64,000 nt of DNA from Paenibacillus rhizophilus (GTDB lineage Bacteria; Bacillota; Bacilli; Paenibacillales; Paenibacillaceae), in contig NZ_RQPI01000001.1 in the NCBI RefSeq assembly GCF_003854965.1, positions 496,001 to 560,000 on the forward strand. Direction: 5' to 3'. A program made the translations under genes and the position numbers. The notes under the pieces are model-generated. The model was not told the DNA's origin. It saw only the letters and a program-made list of their open reading frames with translations, and ran no database searches. Of this stretch, positions 9,352 to 18,387 are shown one piece after another (positions within the stretch are counted from its first letter, which is position 1; the number at the start of each line of letters is the position of its first letter).

Positions 9352-10110
9352 TCATCCGTGGCTTTTGCTCTGCCGCAGAGCGTTTCCGCGGATCACCGGA
9401 ACCACTTCATGAATCGAAGAAATCGTAATCACCGACTGATGCATCTCGCGCTGAAGTTCGACCATATTGTACACCCATTCGTTCTGCTGTTTCAGATAGA
9501 TGCTTTTGACGCCGGCGGTAACCGCCGGAATCACATCGGTGCGGAGAGAATTGCCGATCATCCAGGTGTGCTTGCGGTCAAACGAACGGCCGCTCAAAAT
9601 TTTTTCCAGCGCTTCAACATTTTTGTGCCGGCGGATATAGATACGATCGCCAAAGTACATATCCAGCTTCATTTGTTCGATTTTGCGGCGCTGTATCGAA
9701 TGGTCTCCCCCCGTATACAGATACAGCTCATGACCGTCCTGCTTCAGGTTATCCAGCGTCTCGACCATGCCCGGATAGGCTTCGATCTCCTGATCGTATA
9801 CGCTGAGCCCGAGTTTCATCAGCTGCCCTTCCTGAAATGGATCGGCCGGTCTGTTATACTTTGCGCAAAAATAACGGTAGGTGGCGATCAGCGACTTCGG
9901 AAAGTTATCGCTCGCGAGTCCGCTCGTGCTGACCGTCTCGACATCGATCTCCACCTGTTTGCGGCGGAGCTCCTCCATTGTAGGCCCTTCTTCACTAAAC
10001 CAGTCGCTCATCATCTCGAAATACTGCCCCAGAATGAGGTCAAAATATTTATTGCAGTGGACCAAAGTATCATCCAGGTCGAATATCACTTGTTGTGTCC
10101 AATATTTCAT
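9352..10110 (-). CDS. HAD-superfamily hydrolase
   Basis: About 252 residues from ATG 10110, preceded by AAAGGAG at 8-base spacing; a GTG at 10119 is possible but overlaps the Shine-Dalgarno. Motif I FDLDDTLVHC holds the nucleophile and acid/base Asp pair, YLYTGGD supplies motif II, and WMIGNSLRTDVIPAV is the motif III/IV region. A helical cap lies between motifs I and II. This is the phosphatase-like HAD layout seen in phosphoglycolate phosphatase or nucleotidase relatives; the substrate cannot be read from the sequence. It is followed at about 100 bases by the DsbA-like gene, possibly co-transcribed. Confidence 0.85.
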   Translation of the reverse strand: MKYWTQQVIFDLDDTLVHCNKYFDLILGQYFEMMSDWFSEEGPTMEELRRKQVEIDVETVSTSGLASDNFPKSLIATYRYFCAKYNRPADPFQEGQLMKLGLSVYDQEIEAYPGMVETLDNLKQDGHELYLYTGGDHSIQRRKIEQMKLDMYFGDRIYIRRHKNVEALEKILSGRSFDRKHTWMIGNSLRTDVIPAVTAGVKSIYLKQQNEWVYNMVELQREMHQSVITISSIHEVVPVIRGNALRQSKSHG

Positions 10111-10199
10111 GTCGCTCACTCCTTTGTTCGGCTTGAAAAGGGTATCCGGGCCTTAAGGTAGACGCCCTTCAAGCCATCCTCTGTTTAATTGTAAAAGTA

Positions 10200-11117
10200 T
10201 TATAAACGAATATACGATTCAAGGAACATCTGAAGTTCAGACGCCCCGTCCGGACGGATGCTGAAACGCTCGTTATCCGCATCCCGCAAGTGAATGCGCA
10301 GCAGCCCGGCCACCCGCAGCATCATCAGATGATGCATCAGAATATCGCCCGACTGGCCCAGATCGGACTGCATTTCCCAGAGCGACTTCGGCTCGTCGGC
10401 GACATAGCGCAGCAGACGAAGGCGCACCGGATCGGACAGCGCTTTGGTCATGCGGAGCAGCAGGGTAGGCGGCTCATCTTCATTTTCCACCGGGACGTCA
10501 ACGGGGTATTGCACAAGCATCAGTTTTTTGTAAAAGCAGTACGTATTAATCGGCCTGTGATGTACCGTCGGCAGGAGGACAATCGTTTCCAGCTCGGGGA
10601 TGTCCTCGACCACAACTCCGCCTGAAGCGTACTCAATCAGCGCCCCGGGGTCCATTTTGCTTTGCAGGAGCTTTTTCTCGGAGGCGTCTTCAATGAGAAG
10701 AGGCAGCATTTTGGGCTCGACATGGCGGAAATACTGCTCATGCCAGAGTCGCAGCAGCGGTCCATAGCCGTTCTTGATCCGCCGGCACTCCTCCAGCGTG
10801 AAATCGGGAAGATAGGGAGCCGCCAGCTCGAACCATTCCTCCACGGTCGCGGATTCCATATCTTCCAGGAACAGCTGCACTTTGGCGGCGGGGCCGTGGG
10901 TATATGCCCAGGCGTATAAGATATCGTAATCTTCGAAAGGCCATTCTGCAGCTTGCAAAAGAGCCGCCTTCTTTTGAGGCGGGATTCGCCCGTCGATGTC
11001 TCGCACCCAGTCGGGTCCGATATCCAGATTGGAAATCCACTTTCGCGTTACATATAGCATGAAACTGTCAAGCAGTTCATATACGGGCGACACGTCTATT
11101 TTCAGTTCATAATCCAT
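10200..11117 (-). CDS. ArsR-type winged-helix regulator with a large N-terminal domain
   Basis: About 305 residues from ATG 11117, chosen because GGGAGG lies about 12 bases upstream and the text then reads MDYELKIDVSPVYELLDSF. The last 90 residues form an ArsR-like HTH: MTKALSDPVRLRLLRYVADEPKSL, then an HTH with DILMHHLMMLRVAGLL, then a wing. The first 200 residues are a helical domain seen fused to ArsR HTHs in Firmicutes; I do not know a ligand. No metal-binding Cys pair is visible, so metal sensing is unlikely. It is divergent from the promoter and ABC ATPase gene on the other strand, which may be its target or simply its neighbour. Confidence 0.8.
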   Translation of the reverse strand: MDYELKIDVSPVYELLDSFMLYVTRKWISNLDIGPDWVRDIDGRIPPQKKAALLQAAEWPFEDYDILYAWAYTHGPAAKVQLFLEDMESATVEEWFELAAPYLPDFTLEECRRIKNGYGPLLRLWHEQYFRHVEPKMLPLLIEDASEKKLLQSKMDPGALIEYASGGVVVEDIPELETIVLLPTVHHRPINTYCFYKKLMLVQYPVDVPVENEDEPPTLLLRMTKALSDPVRLRLLRYVADEPKSLWEMQSDLGQSGDILMHHLMMLRVAGLLRIHLRDADNERFSIRPDGASELQMFLESYIRL

Positions 11118-11164
11118 GAAACATGCAGTCCTCCCAAAAATCACTGACTTCTAATTATTATCCC

Positions 11165-11193
11165 TTGTTTGGATTAGGGTTGTCCACTATAAT
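11165..11193 (+). promoter_or_regulatory. Strong sigma-A promoter
   Basis: TTGTTT (11165-11170), exactly 17 bases, then TATAAT (11188-11193). Transcription would start near 11200 and run toward the small open frames and the ABC ATPase. The intergenic region is shared with the divergent ArsR-type gene. Confidence 0.7.
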
Positions 11194-11202
11194 GTTGAAT
11201 GT

Positions 11203-11382
11203 TTGACGTCCGCCGGCAAGTCAGGCCGTTTTTTCTTGATTATACAGGAAAATTTGGGAGGATATCATCTTTGGGCTCAGCCAGGGCTGCTGCTTACTGC
11301 CGGCGTCTTCGGATTGTTAGGATTTCTCTATATCCTGTTCTCTTTTGCGGGTTTATTATTCTCGCCAAAATGCGTAAGTTGA
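11203..11382 (+). CDS. Possible small membrane protein
   Basis: Between the promoter and the ABC ATPase, a TTG-initiated frame gives 59 residues with a long hydrophobic stretch (LLLTAGVFGLLGFLYILFSF) and the end SPKCVS. No ribosome binding site precedes its TTG. An overlapping frame starting at TTG 11271, with GGGAGG nine bases upstream, gives 38 residues, also with a hydrophobic segment (ISLYPVLFCGFIILA). I cannot tell which, if either, is translated. The hydrophobic pattern of the first looks more natural. A second weak promoter (TTGTTC, 16 bases, TATATA at 11438-11443) follows. Confidence 0.25.
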   Translation: MTSAGKSGRFFLIIQENLGGYHLWAQPGLLLTAGVFGLLGFLYILFSFAGLLFSPKCVS

Positions 11383-11478
11383 GTTAAGATAGGGGAACGG
11401 GTGATCGCATGGTATTTGTTCTTGCTTTCCAATACACTATATATATGAAATAGATATGGGAACAGGAGAGACTGATTC

Positions 11479-12207
11479 ATGATTATCGTGGAGCATTTGG
11501 CCAAGCGCATCGGACCGGAACAGACCCCGGTGCTGCGAGACGTTGGCTTTCGGATGGAGTCCGGAGAACTGATCGGACTGCTCGGCGCGAGCGGCAGCGG
11601 CAAGACGACGCTGCTGCGCTGTTTGGCGCTGCGCGAGAAATGGGACAAAGGGAACTTCCGGGTGGATGGGACCGACATATTGAAGGGCGGTTTCGGCAGC
11701 AGAACGAAAATCCGCCGCGAATGGGCGTTCCTGGAGCAGAACGAGGAACTGAACCGGAACCGGACCGCTTTAAAGAACGTGCTGATTGGTCAGGCTGCCC
11801 AGACTCCTCTGTGGCGGAGACTGACGGGAATGGTCCGCTCCGACGATTATATGGGAGCCATGGATGAACTGGAAAGGCTTGGCCTGCTGGACAAGGCGAA
11901 GATGAACCTTGGCCAGCTCAGCGGCGGGGAACGCCAGCGGATAGCCATTGCCCGGGCGCTCGTTCATGGCGCCAAGGTCATTCTTGCCGACGAGCCGGTG
12001 ACGGGGCTTGACCCGAAGTCGGCGCAGGGCGTTATGGAGTCGCTACGGGAACTGTGCAAGGAGACCGGACTTACGGTGATAGCCGTTGTCCCGCTTGAGC
12101 TTGCGGAACGCTACGCTTCCCGTCTATGGGTGCTTGATAACGGAATGATCAAGCATGACGTTACCGGGCGCAGGCTTACCTCTCAGGAGCGGGCCGGATT
12201 GTTATAA
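11479..12207 (+). CDS. Orphan ABC transporter ATPase (PhnC-like)
   Basis: 242 residues with a complete ABC signature: Walker A GASGSGKTT near residue 36, [15 protein letters not shown] signature, Walker B VILADEPVTGLDP. The spacing and the WRRLTGM segment after the Q-loop region resemble phosphonate-importer ATPases (PhnC). The C-terminal H-loop position reads VVPLE rather than the usual switch histidine (V-T/S-H), so the ATPase may be slow or regulatory. No permease or binding protein is adjacent; the next gene, 32 bases on, is a lipoprotein. The partner is unknown, and the protein could act in trans with a permease elsewhere. Confidence 0.8.
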   Translation: MIIVEHLAKRIGPEQTPVLRDVGFRMESGELIGLLGASGSGKTTLLRCLALREKWDKGNFRVDGTDILKGGFGSRTKIRREWAFLEQNEELNRNRTALKNVLIGQAAQTPLWRRLTGMVRSDDYMGAMDELERLGLLDKAKMNLGQLSGGERQRIAIARALVHGAKVILADEPVTGLDPKSAQGVMESLRELCKETGLTVIAVVPLELAERYASRLWVLDNGMIKHDVTGRRLTSQERAGLL

Positions 12208-12239
12208 CTCCGGATTATCATCTTAGAAGAATGAAATGA

Positions 12240-13571
12240 GTGATCATGTTGATTATACAAAGTCTGCGGCGCATTGGTTTGCGGCGTTACGCCGCCAATG
12301 TACCTGCTTTATGGCGCCTCGGCGCCGGTATATTGGCCCTTTCGCTGTTGTCCGGCTGCACCTTTATCAGCGACCCCGTATCCCGGATGAAGTCGCCGCG
12401 GCTTTCAGAGGATAAGGCGACGCTGATGACCGCCATCAACTCGCTGAAGCTGATTCGTCCAATCAACGACGACGACAGCTCCATCCGCACGGAAGACCTG
12501 AGCGGAGACGGAATTCCGGAGACGCTAGTCTTTTATGAAACGCCCGGAGAAGCGGTGGTGATACACGGTCTGATTCTGGAGAAGCAGGGTGATTCCTGGA
12601 TTAAGAAGCTGACCTTCGACGGCGCGGGAACCGTGCTGGAATCGGTGGAGATCAGGGACGTTACGGGAGACGGCAAACCGGAGATTATCGCCGGTTATTC
12701 CCGGGGGGACGAAGGGCTGCAGAAAGGCCTGGTCGTATACAGTTATTCGGGAACTTCGCTTGAAGAGAAGCTGACGCTGTCCTATACGAAATATATGATC
12801 GACGATTTAAACGGCGACGGCATTGATGACATTACGGTCGTCTCGCTCAAGCGGAATGAGTCCTCCACACTGACGACTTATCAGTATAACGGAGGTTTCA
12901 AAGAGCTTGACCGGCTGGAAAATCTCGATCCTTACATTAACAATTATTACAACATTGTTGTGGGCAAAGTGGCCAAAGGCAAAGAAGGCATCGTTCTGGA
13001 TGCCGCCGTCAATTCGCATTCTGCTTACAGCTATATGATCGTTATGGAAAATAACCGTTTCCGAGTGGTCCTGTCCGGTGACGACAGAACGTTCAAAGAC
13101 AGCCGGATTTCGAGCGGAGATATCGACGGGGACGGCATTATCGAAATCGGCTTGATGGAAAGACCGTCGGGCTGGGAGAACTTCGAGGCCGACTCGGTTC
13201 CCTGGTTCTATTCCTATTATAAATGGGACGGCAAGGAAGGGCTGGTCTTCGCATTTCAGCAGTACCGTGATCCGTCAGACCGGTTCACCTTGAACTTTCC
13301 GCCGTCATGGCACGGGAATGTTACGGTAGACACGAAATCCGTGCAGAACCAATATCTCAAGTTTGTTTTGTCAGGTACCGGCGAAACCGTTGCTGAGATC
13401 TCTTTTTTCTCGTCTGAAGAATGGGATCGGGTGAAGGACGAGGGCTGGGAGCTTTGGGGCCGGGATGCCGACAAGATCATCGGATATCGGGGCAAGCTTG
13501 AGCAGAACGCAGACGGAATCAAAAAAGGGACGAATACGGCTCCCGCAGAAAGGAAGGGAATCAATGAGTAA
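12240..13571 (+). CDS. Lipoprotein with calcium-type (FG-GAP/VCBS-like) repeats
   Basis: 443 residues from GTG 12240 (ATG 12246 is equally possible). A rather long N-terminal region ends in a hydrophobic stretch and the lipobox LSGC near residue 41, so the mature protein is anchored outside the membrane. Four DxxGDG-type repeats are visible: DLSGDGIPE, DVTGDGKPE, DLNGDGIDD, DIDGDGIIE, as in calcium-binding propeller blades. Its last codons overlap the response-regulator start by 8 bases, so it is translationally coupled to the two-component system. An extracytoplasmic sensor or accessory role for the kinase is inferred, not shown. Confidence 0.8.
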   Translation: MIMLIIQSLRRIGLRRYAANVPALWRLGAGILALSLLSGCTFISDPVSRMKSPRLSEDKATLMTAINSLKLIRPINDDDSSIRTEDLSGDGIPETLVFYETPGEAVVIHGLILEKQGDSWIKKLTFDGAGTVLESVEIRDVTGDGKPEIIAGYSRGDEGLQKGLVVYSYSGTSLEEKLTLSYTKYMIDDLNGDGIDDITVVSLKRNESSTLTTYQYNGGFKELDRLENLDPYINNYYNIVVGKVAKGKEGIVLDAAVNSHSAYSYMIVMENNRFRVVLSGDDRTFKDSRISSGDIDGDGIIEIGLMERPSGWENFEADSVPWFYSYYKWDGKEGLVFAFQQYRDPSDRFTLNFPPSWHGNVTVDTKSVQNQYLKFVLSGTGETVAEISFFSSEEWDRVKDEGWELWGRDADKIIGYRGKLEQNADGIKKGTNTAPAERKGINE

Positions 13572-14262
13572 AGTTCTGATACTGGAGGATGAAGAGTCCA
13601 TCCGCAGTTTTATTGTAATCAATTTGAAGCGAAACGGGTTTGAAGTGCTGGAAGCGGCTGACGGCAACGAGGCCCTTAGCAAGCTGACTTCGGTGCCCGA
13701 TATCGATATCGCGCTGCTTGATGTGATGGTGCCGGGAATTGACGGCTTTGAGGTGTGCAGACGGATCCGCGAGACGAATGAACGGATCGGGATCATTTTT
13801 CTGACGGCCAAGGTTCAGGAGCAGGATAAAGTATACGCATTGTCCGTTGGCGCGGACGATCACGTCAGCAAGCCTTTTAGTCCGACGGAGCTGATTGCCC
13901 GCATCCAGTCGCTTCTCCGGAGAGTGAATGTCCACCGGGAGCAATCGGCCAAGGTATCGTTTCATTCCGGGCCGTTCACGCTGGATCTCATTTCCAAGCA
14001 ATTCAAGCGCGGTGGAGAGCCCGTTGAGCTGACGCCGACCGAATTTTCACTGGTTCAGTATTTCCTGGAAAAAGAAAACACTCCGCTGAGCCGGGACCTG
14101 CTCCTCGATCACGTATGGGGCAAGGAGTATATGGGCGATCCGAAGATCGTCGACGTAAACATCCGGCGGCTGCGGCAAAAAATCGAAAACAATCCGTCAG
14201 AGCCCGAGTATCTGCAAACGGTATGGGGACACGGCTATAAGTGGAAAGGGCAGGGACAATGA
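13564..14262 (+). CDS. OmpR/PhoB-family response regulator
   Basis: 232 residues from ATG 13564 (GGAAGGGAAT upstream). Receiver domain: LEDEES acidic pocket, phospho-acceptor Asp in ALLDVMVPGIDGFE (about residue 54), TAK, and KPFSPTEL. The winged-helix DNA-binding domain follows: LTPTEFSLVQYFLE, then DHVWGKEYMGDPKIVDVNIRRLRQKIE, then YLQTVWGHGYKW. It overlaps the lipoprotein gene by 8 bases and the kinase gene by an ATGA junction, a tightly coupled operon. Targets are unknown. Confidence 0.95.
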   Translation: MSKVLILEDEESIRSFIVINLKRNGFEVLEAADGNEALSKLTSVPDIDIALLDVMVPGIDGFEVCRRIRETNERIGIIFLTAKVQEQDKVYALSVGADDHVSKPFSPTELIARIQSLLRRVNVHREQSAKVSFHSGPFTLDLISKQFKRGGEPVELTPTEFSLVQYFLEKENTPLSRDLLLDHVWGKEYMGDPKIVDVNIRRLRQKIENNPSEPEYLQTVWGHGYKWKGQGQ

Positions 14263-15722
14263 TAAAAAAGGGGATGCGCAGACAGATTGTTTTACACTAC
14301 ATTCTTGTAGTCTTTTTGGCGCTTCTCCTCGTGGAAGTCATTTTTCTGCTGGTGATCCGGACCTATTATTACGACAGCATTTATACCCGAATTACGACGC
14401 AAATCAGCCAGGCGGAATATTTCTATCGCCTCTCGAGCAAAGATTCTCCGTTTGCTCTCCAGGAGCTGCTGCGCAGCTTTGATCTCAACAACACGGAACT
14501 GCAGGTGCTGACGCTGGACGGCGACATGATCACAAGCTCGACGGGCTTTCAGCCCGACCGGACGATTACGACAAGCGATGTACCCGAAGCGGTCGGCGGC
14601 GGAATCGGTCGATGGGTCGGCAGGCAGACGGGGACCAACGAAAGCGTGATGGCTGTCTCCAAAGTGCTGCAAATCCCCGGACATGACTCCTACGTGTTGC
14701 GATATGTGACTTCCGTGGAGAGAGTGAACAGCGATTTGTTCAACGTCACTTTGCTGTCGGCGGGCATCGTCGTAGCCGTGCTTGCGGTCGTCACCGCGTT
14801 CAGCTTCGGGCTGGCCAACTCGATTGTCAAGCCGCTCAACAATATCACAGCCGTGTCCGCCCAATTGGCCAAGGGGAAATTCAACATCCGCATCAAAGGC
14901 GATTACCGCTACGAGATCGGCGAGCTTGCCTCCACACTGAATTATATGGCTCAGGAGATCGTGCGGAGCAATCAGATCAAGGATGATTTCATATCCTCAA
15001 TTTCGCATGAGCTCAGAACGCCTCTAACAAGCATCAAAGGGTGGAGCGAAACGTTGATTTCCGGCGGCTACGACCCGGAGGAAACGAAGCTTGGCATGAG
15101 CATTATTTCCAAGGAGAGCGACAGGCTGATTGGACTGGTTGAGGAAATCCTCGACTTCTCCAAGCTGCAGCAGAATGAAATGAAGCTTTCTATCGGTACA
15201 GTGGGCGTACAGGAGCTGCTCAAGGAAATTATTCTGAATCTGTGGGCCAAAGCCGAGAAGCGGAGTATCCGGCTCGAGCTGGAAGCGGAAGACGGCATTT
15301 ATGTCCGAGGGGATGCCAACAGATTGAAGCAGGTGTTCCTGAATTTGACCGATAATGCGGTGAAGTTCTCGCATGAAGGCTCAAGCGTCCTGCTGTCCGC
15401 ACGCCGGGTTAACGAAGAAGAGGCCGAGATTGTAGTCCAGGACTCCGGGATCGGCATCAGCCAGGAGCACTTGAACCGGGTAAAGGACCGTTTCTTTCAG
15501 GTGGATTCCCTGAACGGAGGCACCGGTCTTGGTCTTGCCATTTCGCAGCAGCTGGTTGAGCTTCACGGGGGAACCATGGAAATGGACAGTGAGCTCGGCA
15601 AGGGGACACGGGTAACGGTGCATCTGCAGCTGACGGAGCCGCTTCCGGCAGTGGAAGCGCCAGATCGGGTGAGTCTGCCGGAACCGGCTGATCATCATGA
15701 ACGGAAGGAGGGCCAGCAGTGA
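14259..15722 (+). CDS. Sensor histidine kinase partner of the upstream regulator
   Basis: 487 residues from ATG 14259 (ATGA overlap with the response regulator). Order: TM1 (about 12-35), an extracytoplasmic sensor domain of about 130 residues, TM2 (about 165-190), HAMP with NSIVKPLNNITAVSAQLAKG, HisKA with the phosphorylated His in SSISHELRTPLTSIKGW, N-box NLTDNAVKFS, G1 DSGIGIS, and G2 GGTGLGLAI. Classic HPK1 architecture. The lipoprotein with calcium-type repeats is encoded two genes upstream in the same chain and may modulate sensing. Confidence 0.95.
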   Translation: MIKKGMRRQIVLHYILVVFLALLLVEVIFLLVIRTYYYDSIYTRITTQISQAEYFYRLSSKDSPFALQELLRSFDLNNTELQVLTLDGDMITSSTGFQPDRTITTSDVPEAVGGGIGRWVGRQTGTNESVMAVSKVLQIPGHDSYVLRYVTSVERVNSDLFNVTLLSAGIVVAVLAVVTAFSFGLANSIVKPLNNITAVSAQLAKGKFNIRIKGDYRYEIGELASTLNYMAQEIVRSNQIKDDFISSISHELRTPLTSIKGWSETLISGGYDPEETKLGMSIISKESDRLIGLVEEILDFSKLQQNEMKLSIGTVGVQELLKEIILNLWAKAEKRSIRLELEAEDGIYVRGDANRLKQVFLNLTDNAVKFSHEGSSVLLSARRVNEEEAEIVVQDSGIGISQEHLNRVKDRFFQVDSLNGGTGLGLAISQQLVELHGGTMEMDSELGKGTRVTVHLQLTEPLPAVEAPDRVSLPEPADHHERKEGQQ

Positions 15723-16801
15723 ATTTACCAATTACGAGGGAGATCGATACACCATTGGGCAGCCTGACTGTCGATCGAGCCGACTCCAGCATGGCCGGAG
15801 AGGTTCTGAGGCTGCTGCGCGAAGCGGCGCAGTGGATGAGGGATAACGGCCTTACCCAGTGGAGGCCGGAGCAGTTCAAGGAAGAGGATATCCTCACTTA
15901 CTTCTCGGAACGCGAGGTTTATGTGGCCATGAAAGGCAGCGAAGCCGCCGGCATGTTCACGCTGCAGTTCAGCGATCCCCAATACTGGGGACCGCGAAAC
16001 GACGAAGGGTTCGCTTATCTGCACAGGTTGGCGGTAGGACTGCCCTTTCGCGGTGCAGGGCTCGGCGGCAAGCTGATGGAGTTCGCCGCCGAGACAGCGA
16101 AAATGTCCGGCAGAAGGCTGCGCCTCGATACCATCGAGCACAATGTGAAGCTGAACCGTTATTACCAAACCCAGGGGTTCCGGTATATGGGCACCAATGA
16201 TGTGGGCGGTGGGCGGCTTGTCAATCTGTACGAGAAAATGGAGAATACGGGCGACAATGATGCGGTCCGTTTGCAGTATTTTGACGAATCGGATTTCGAT
16301 TGTCTGAGACGCTGGAGCGTCTCGCCGGAGTTTCTCAAGCAGTGGGCGGGGCCATCACTTCACTTTCCGGTGCAGGATGAGGAACTGACGAAATACATCG
16401 CCGGGAGTAATCGTCCCGCCGAATCTGAGCTGTTGGCTTACAGCGCCGTGCATGTGGCGACGGGCGCCGTTATCGGACATATCAGCCTGGCAGGCATTGA
16501 CCGGGATAACGGTTCCGCCCGGATAGGCCGGGTCGTACTGGACCCGGAATATCGGGGAAAAGGTTTATCCCGCCGGATGATGGGCGAAGCCATGCGCATC
16601 GGCTTTGAAGGTCTGGAGCTGCACCGGCTGGCGCTCGGAGTATTTGATTTTAATACATCCGCTATTCGGGCCTATGAAGCCCTCGGATTCCGCAGGGAGG
16701 GTGAGCAGCTCGAAGCGGCCCGGTTCGGAGAACGGTATGTGAATCTGATCGATATGGCCATGCTGGACAGAGAGTGGCATGAAAGGAAATCGCAATTATA
16801 A
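15719..16801 (+). CDS. Protein with two GNAT acetyltransferase domains
   Basis: 360 residues from GTG 15719, overlapping the kinase stop (GTGA). Domain 1 (about 15-175) shows the acetyl-CoA motif LPFRGAGLGGKLMEFA and RLDTIEHNVKLNRYYQTQGF; domain 2 (about 180-350) shows LDPEYRGKGLSRRMMGEAM and NTSAIRAYEALGFRREG. The second resembles RimJ/RimL-type N-acetyltransferases. The substrate is unknown. Its tight coupling to the two-component genes suggests regulated expression with them. The strong terminator after it ends the operon. Confidence 0.88.
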   Translation: MNLPITREIDTPLGSLTVDRADSSMAGEVLRLLREAAQWMRDNGLTQWRPEQFKEEDILTYFSEREVYVAMKGSEAAGMFTLQFSDPQYWGPRNDEGFAYLHRLAVGLPFRGAGLGGKLMEFAAETAKMSGRRLRLDTIEHNVKLNRYYQTQGFRYMGTNDVGGGRLVNLYEKMENTGDNDAVRLQYFDESDFDCLRRWSVSPEFLKQWAGPSLHFPVQDEELTKYIAGSNRPAESELLAYSAVHVATGAVIGHISLAGIDRDNGSARIGRVVLDPEYRGKGLSRRMMGEAMRIGFEGLELHRLALGVFDFNTSAIRAYEALGFRREGEQLEAARFGERYVNLIDMAMLDREWHERKSQL

Positions 16802-16803
16802 TT

Positions 16804-16855
16804 AAAAAGGGTTGTTCCGCAGGCCGATGCCTGTGGAACAACCCTTTTGACTTTG
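16804..16855. terminator. Bidirectional terminator between the GNAT gene and glgC
   Basis: A nearly perfect stem: AAAAGGGTTGTTCC pairs with GGAACAACCCTTTT around a small GCAG...CTGT inner helix. T tracts on both strands suit the two converging genes. Confidence 0.9.
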
Positions 16856-16859
16856 TTTA

Positions 16860-18089
16860 TTAAGACAGGAGACCTCCGGCCCGCAGTCGGCCGGTTCCGG
16901 TCTTCTCGTATACTTCTTGAAGCAAACGGGAAGGCTGGGTACGAATCATCGGTTTGGACGCAACAATTTCATTCGGTCCGACAACGGCGATCATGTCGGT
17001 GCTGCCTTTTACAAAGGCCCCATCCTTGATTTGCGCCTCTTCGCCGATAATGGCGTTTTCGATGACCACATTTTTGCCGATTCGAGCGCCGGGCATGATC
17101 ACACTATTCTTGATGAGCGTGGTTCTGCCGATATCGACGTTGCCGAATACGACCGAACGCTGAATCGTGCCTTCAACGGAGGCAAGTTCGCTGATCAAGC
17201 AGTCTGCGGCTGCGGCTTGGGCCTTACCCCGGACAGACAAAGGCTTAGTTACCAGAGATCTGCTGTACATCGGCCAGGCGGCATTGTTGAATTTCCAGCC
17301 GTTGTCATTTTGAAGCAAATCCATATGGGCTTCCCAGAGGCTTTCCACTGTGCCGACATCACGCCAGTAGCCCTTGAAGCGGTAGGCGAAGAGCGTGTCA
17401 TCGTTCTGAAGCATGGCAGGAATGACATCTTTGCCGAAGTCATGGCTGGAAGCTTCGTTCGCCGCGTCTCTAAGCAGGTGAGCCTTGAGGTAATCCCAGC
17501 GGAACATATAAATACCCATCGAAGCCAGATTGCTTTGCGGGTTTTTTGGCTTTTCGACAAAATCCGTGATTTTTAGATCATTGTCAACATTCATAACGCC
17601 GAAACGGCTTGCTTCTTCCCATGGGACTTCCATGACGGAGATCGTCGCCTCCGCGTTTGCGTCCTGATGGTACTCCAGCATTTGGCGGTAATCCATATGG
17701 TAAATATGGTCCCCGGACAAAATGAGGACATGTTCAGGATTGAGGTCGTCGATGTATGATATATTTTTATAAATAGCGTCTGCAGTGCCGGTGTAGCTGT
17801 CTCTTCCTTCGCTGCCGGATGGCAGGAGCGTGATTCCTTTCTTTTCTTCCGTATGGAGACCCCAAGGCTCTCCCGTTCCGATGTGGTTATGCAGGGAGTC
17901 TGCTTCGTACTGAGTCAGTACGCCAACGGAATCAATACCAGAGTTGACACAGTTACTGAGGGGGAAGTCAATAATTCTGTAATGTCCACCGAAAGGGACG
18001 GCCGGTTTGGCCATACTTGATGTAAGAGGAGCAAGTCTGCGCCCTTCCCCGCCTGCTAATAGCATGGCGATGCAATCTTTTTTACTCAT
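16860..18089 (-). CDS. glgC: Glucose-1-phosphate adenylyltransferase
   Basis: Makes ADP-glucose from glucose-1-phosphate and ATP, the committed step of glycogen synthesis. 409 residues from ATG 18089, placed behind [29 protein letters not shown] is the nucleotide-binding opening, [19 protein letters not shown] the sugar-phosphate site, and [11 protein letters not shown] the metal-binding motif. The C-terminal third has left-handed beta-helix hexapeptides ([21 protein letters not shown]). No glgD is present here. It is transcribed away from glgB-glgA across a 298-base region. Confidence 0.95.
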   Translation of the reverse strand: MSKKDCIAMLLAGGEGRRLAPLTSSMAKPAVPFGGHYRIIDFPLSNCVNSGIDSVGVLTQYEADSLHNHIGTGEPWGLHTEEKKGITLLPSGSEGRDSYTGTADAIYKNISYIDDLNPEHVLILSGDHIYHMDYRQMLEYHQDANAEATISVMEVPWEEASRFGVMNVDNDLKITDFVEKPKNPQSNLASMGIYMFRWDYLKAHLLRDAANEASSHDFGKDVIPAMLQNDDTLFAYRFKGYWRDVGTVESLWEAHMDLLQNDNGWKFNNAAWPMYSRSLVTKPLSVRGKAQAAAADCLISELASVEGTIQRSVVFGNVDIGRTTLIKNSVIMPGARIGKNVVIENAIIGEEAQIKDGAFVKGSTDMIAVVGPNEIVASKPMIRTQPSRLLQEVYEKTGTGRLRAGGLLS

Positions 18090-18301
18090 TTGATTACCCC
18101 TCCAAATAATTATTGTCACTGCTTGTTAAATAACCTCACCGACGACGTTTGAAACGAAAAAATCAACCATGAGTGAAATATATTACAATCTTTATAGGAA
18201 AATTACACAAAAATGGCGCAACCTCTTCACGGATATTTTTTCTTTGTTTGTATCAATCATTTTCAAACGGATAAAATTGGGGTAATGTATTAGGTGCATC
18301 C

Positions 18302-18309
18302 TGTATAAT
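18302..18309 (+). promoter_or_regulatory. Possible glgB promoter -10
   Basis: TGTATAAT lies 79 bases before the glgB start, without a good -35. It is the only strong promoter-like signal in the AT-rich 18090-18387 divergent region between glgC and glgB. The region has no open frame, and I see no clear operator. Confidence 0.4.
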
Positions 18310-18387
18310 AAATATTTCCACAAGTGCAGCATTGCTTAGGACCCGAAACCATGAATCTTCTCTAATTTTAAAAAAGGTGGTAATCAT

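Noticed and set aside
8689-10161. 490-codon open frame on the plus strand across two minus-strand genes
   Set aside because: It covers the bdbD-like and HAD genes in antisense, including their promoter gap, and has no domain.
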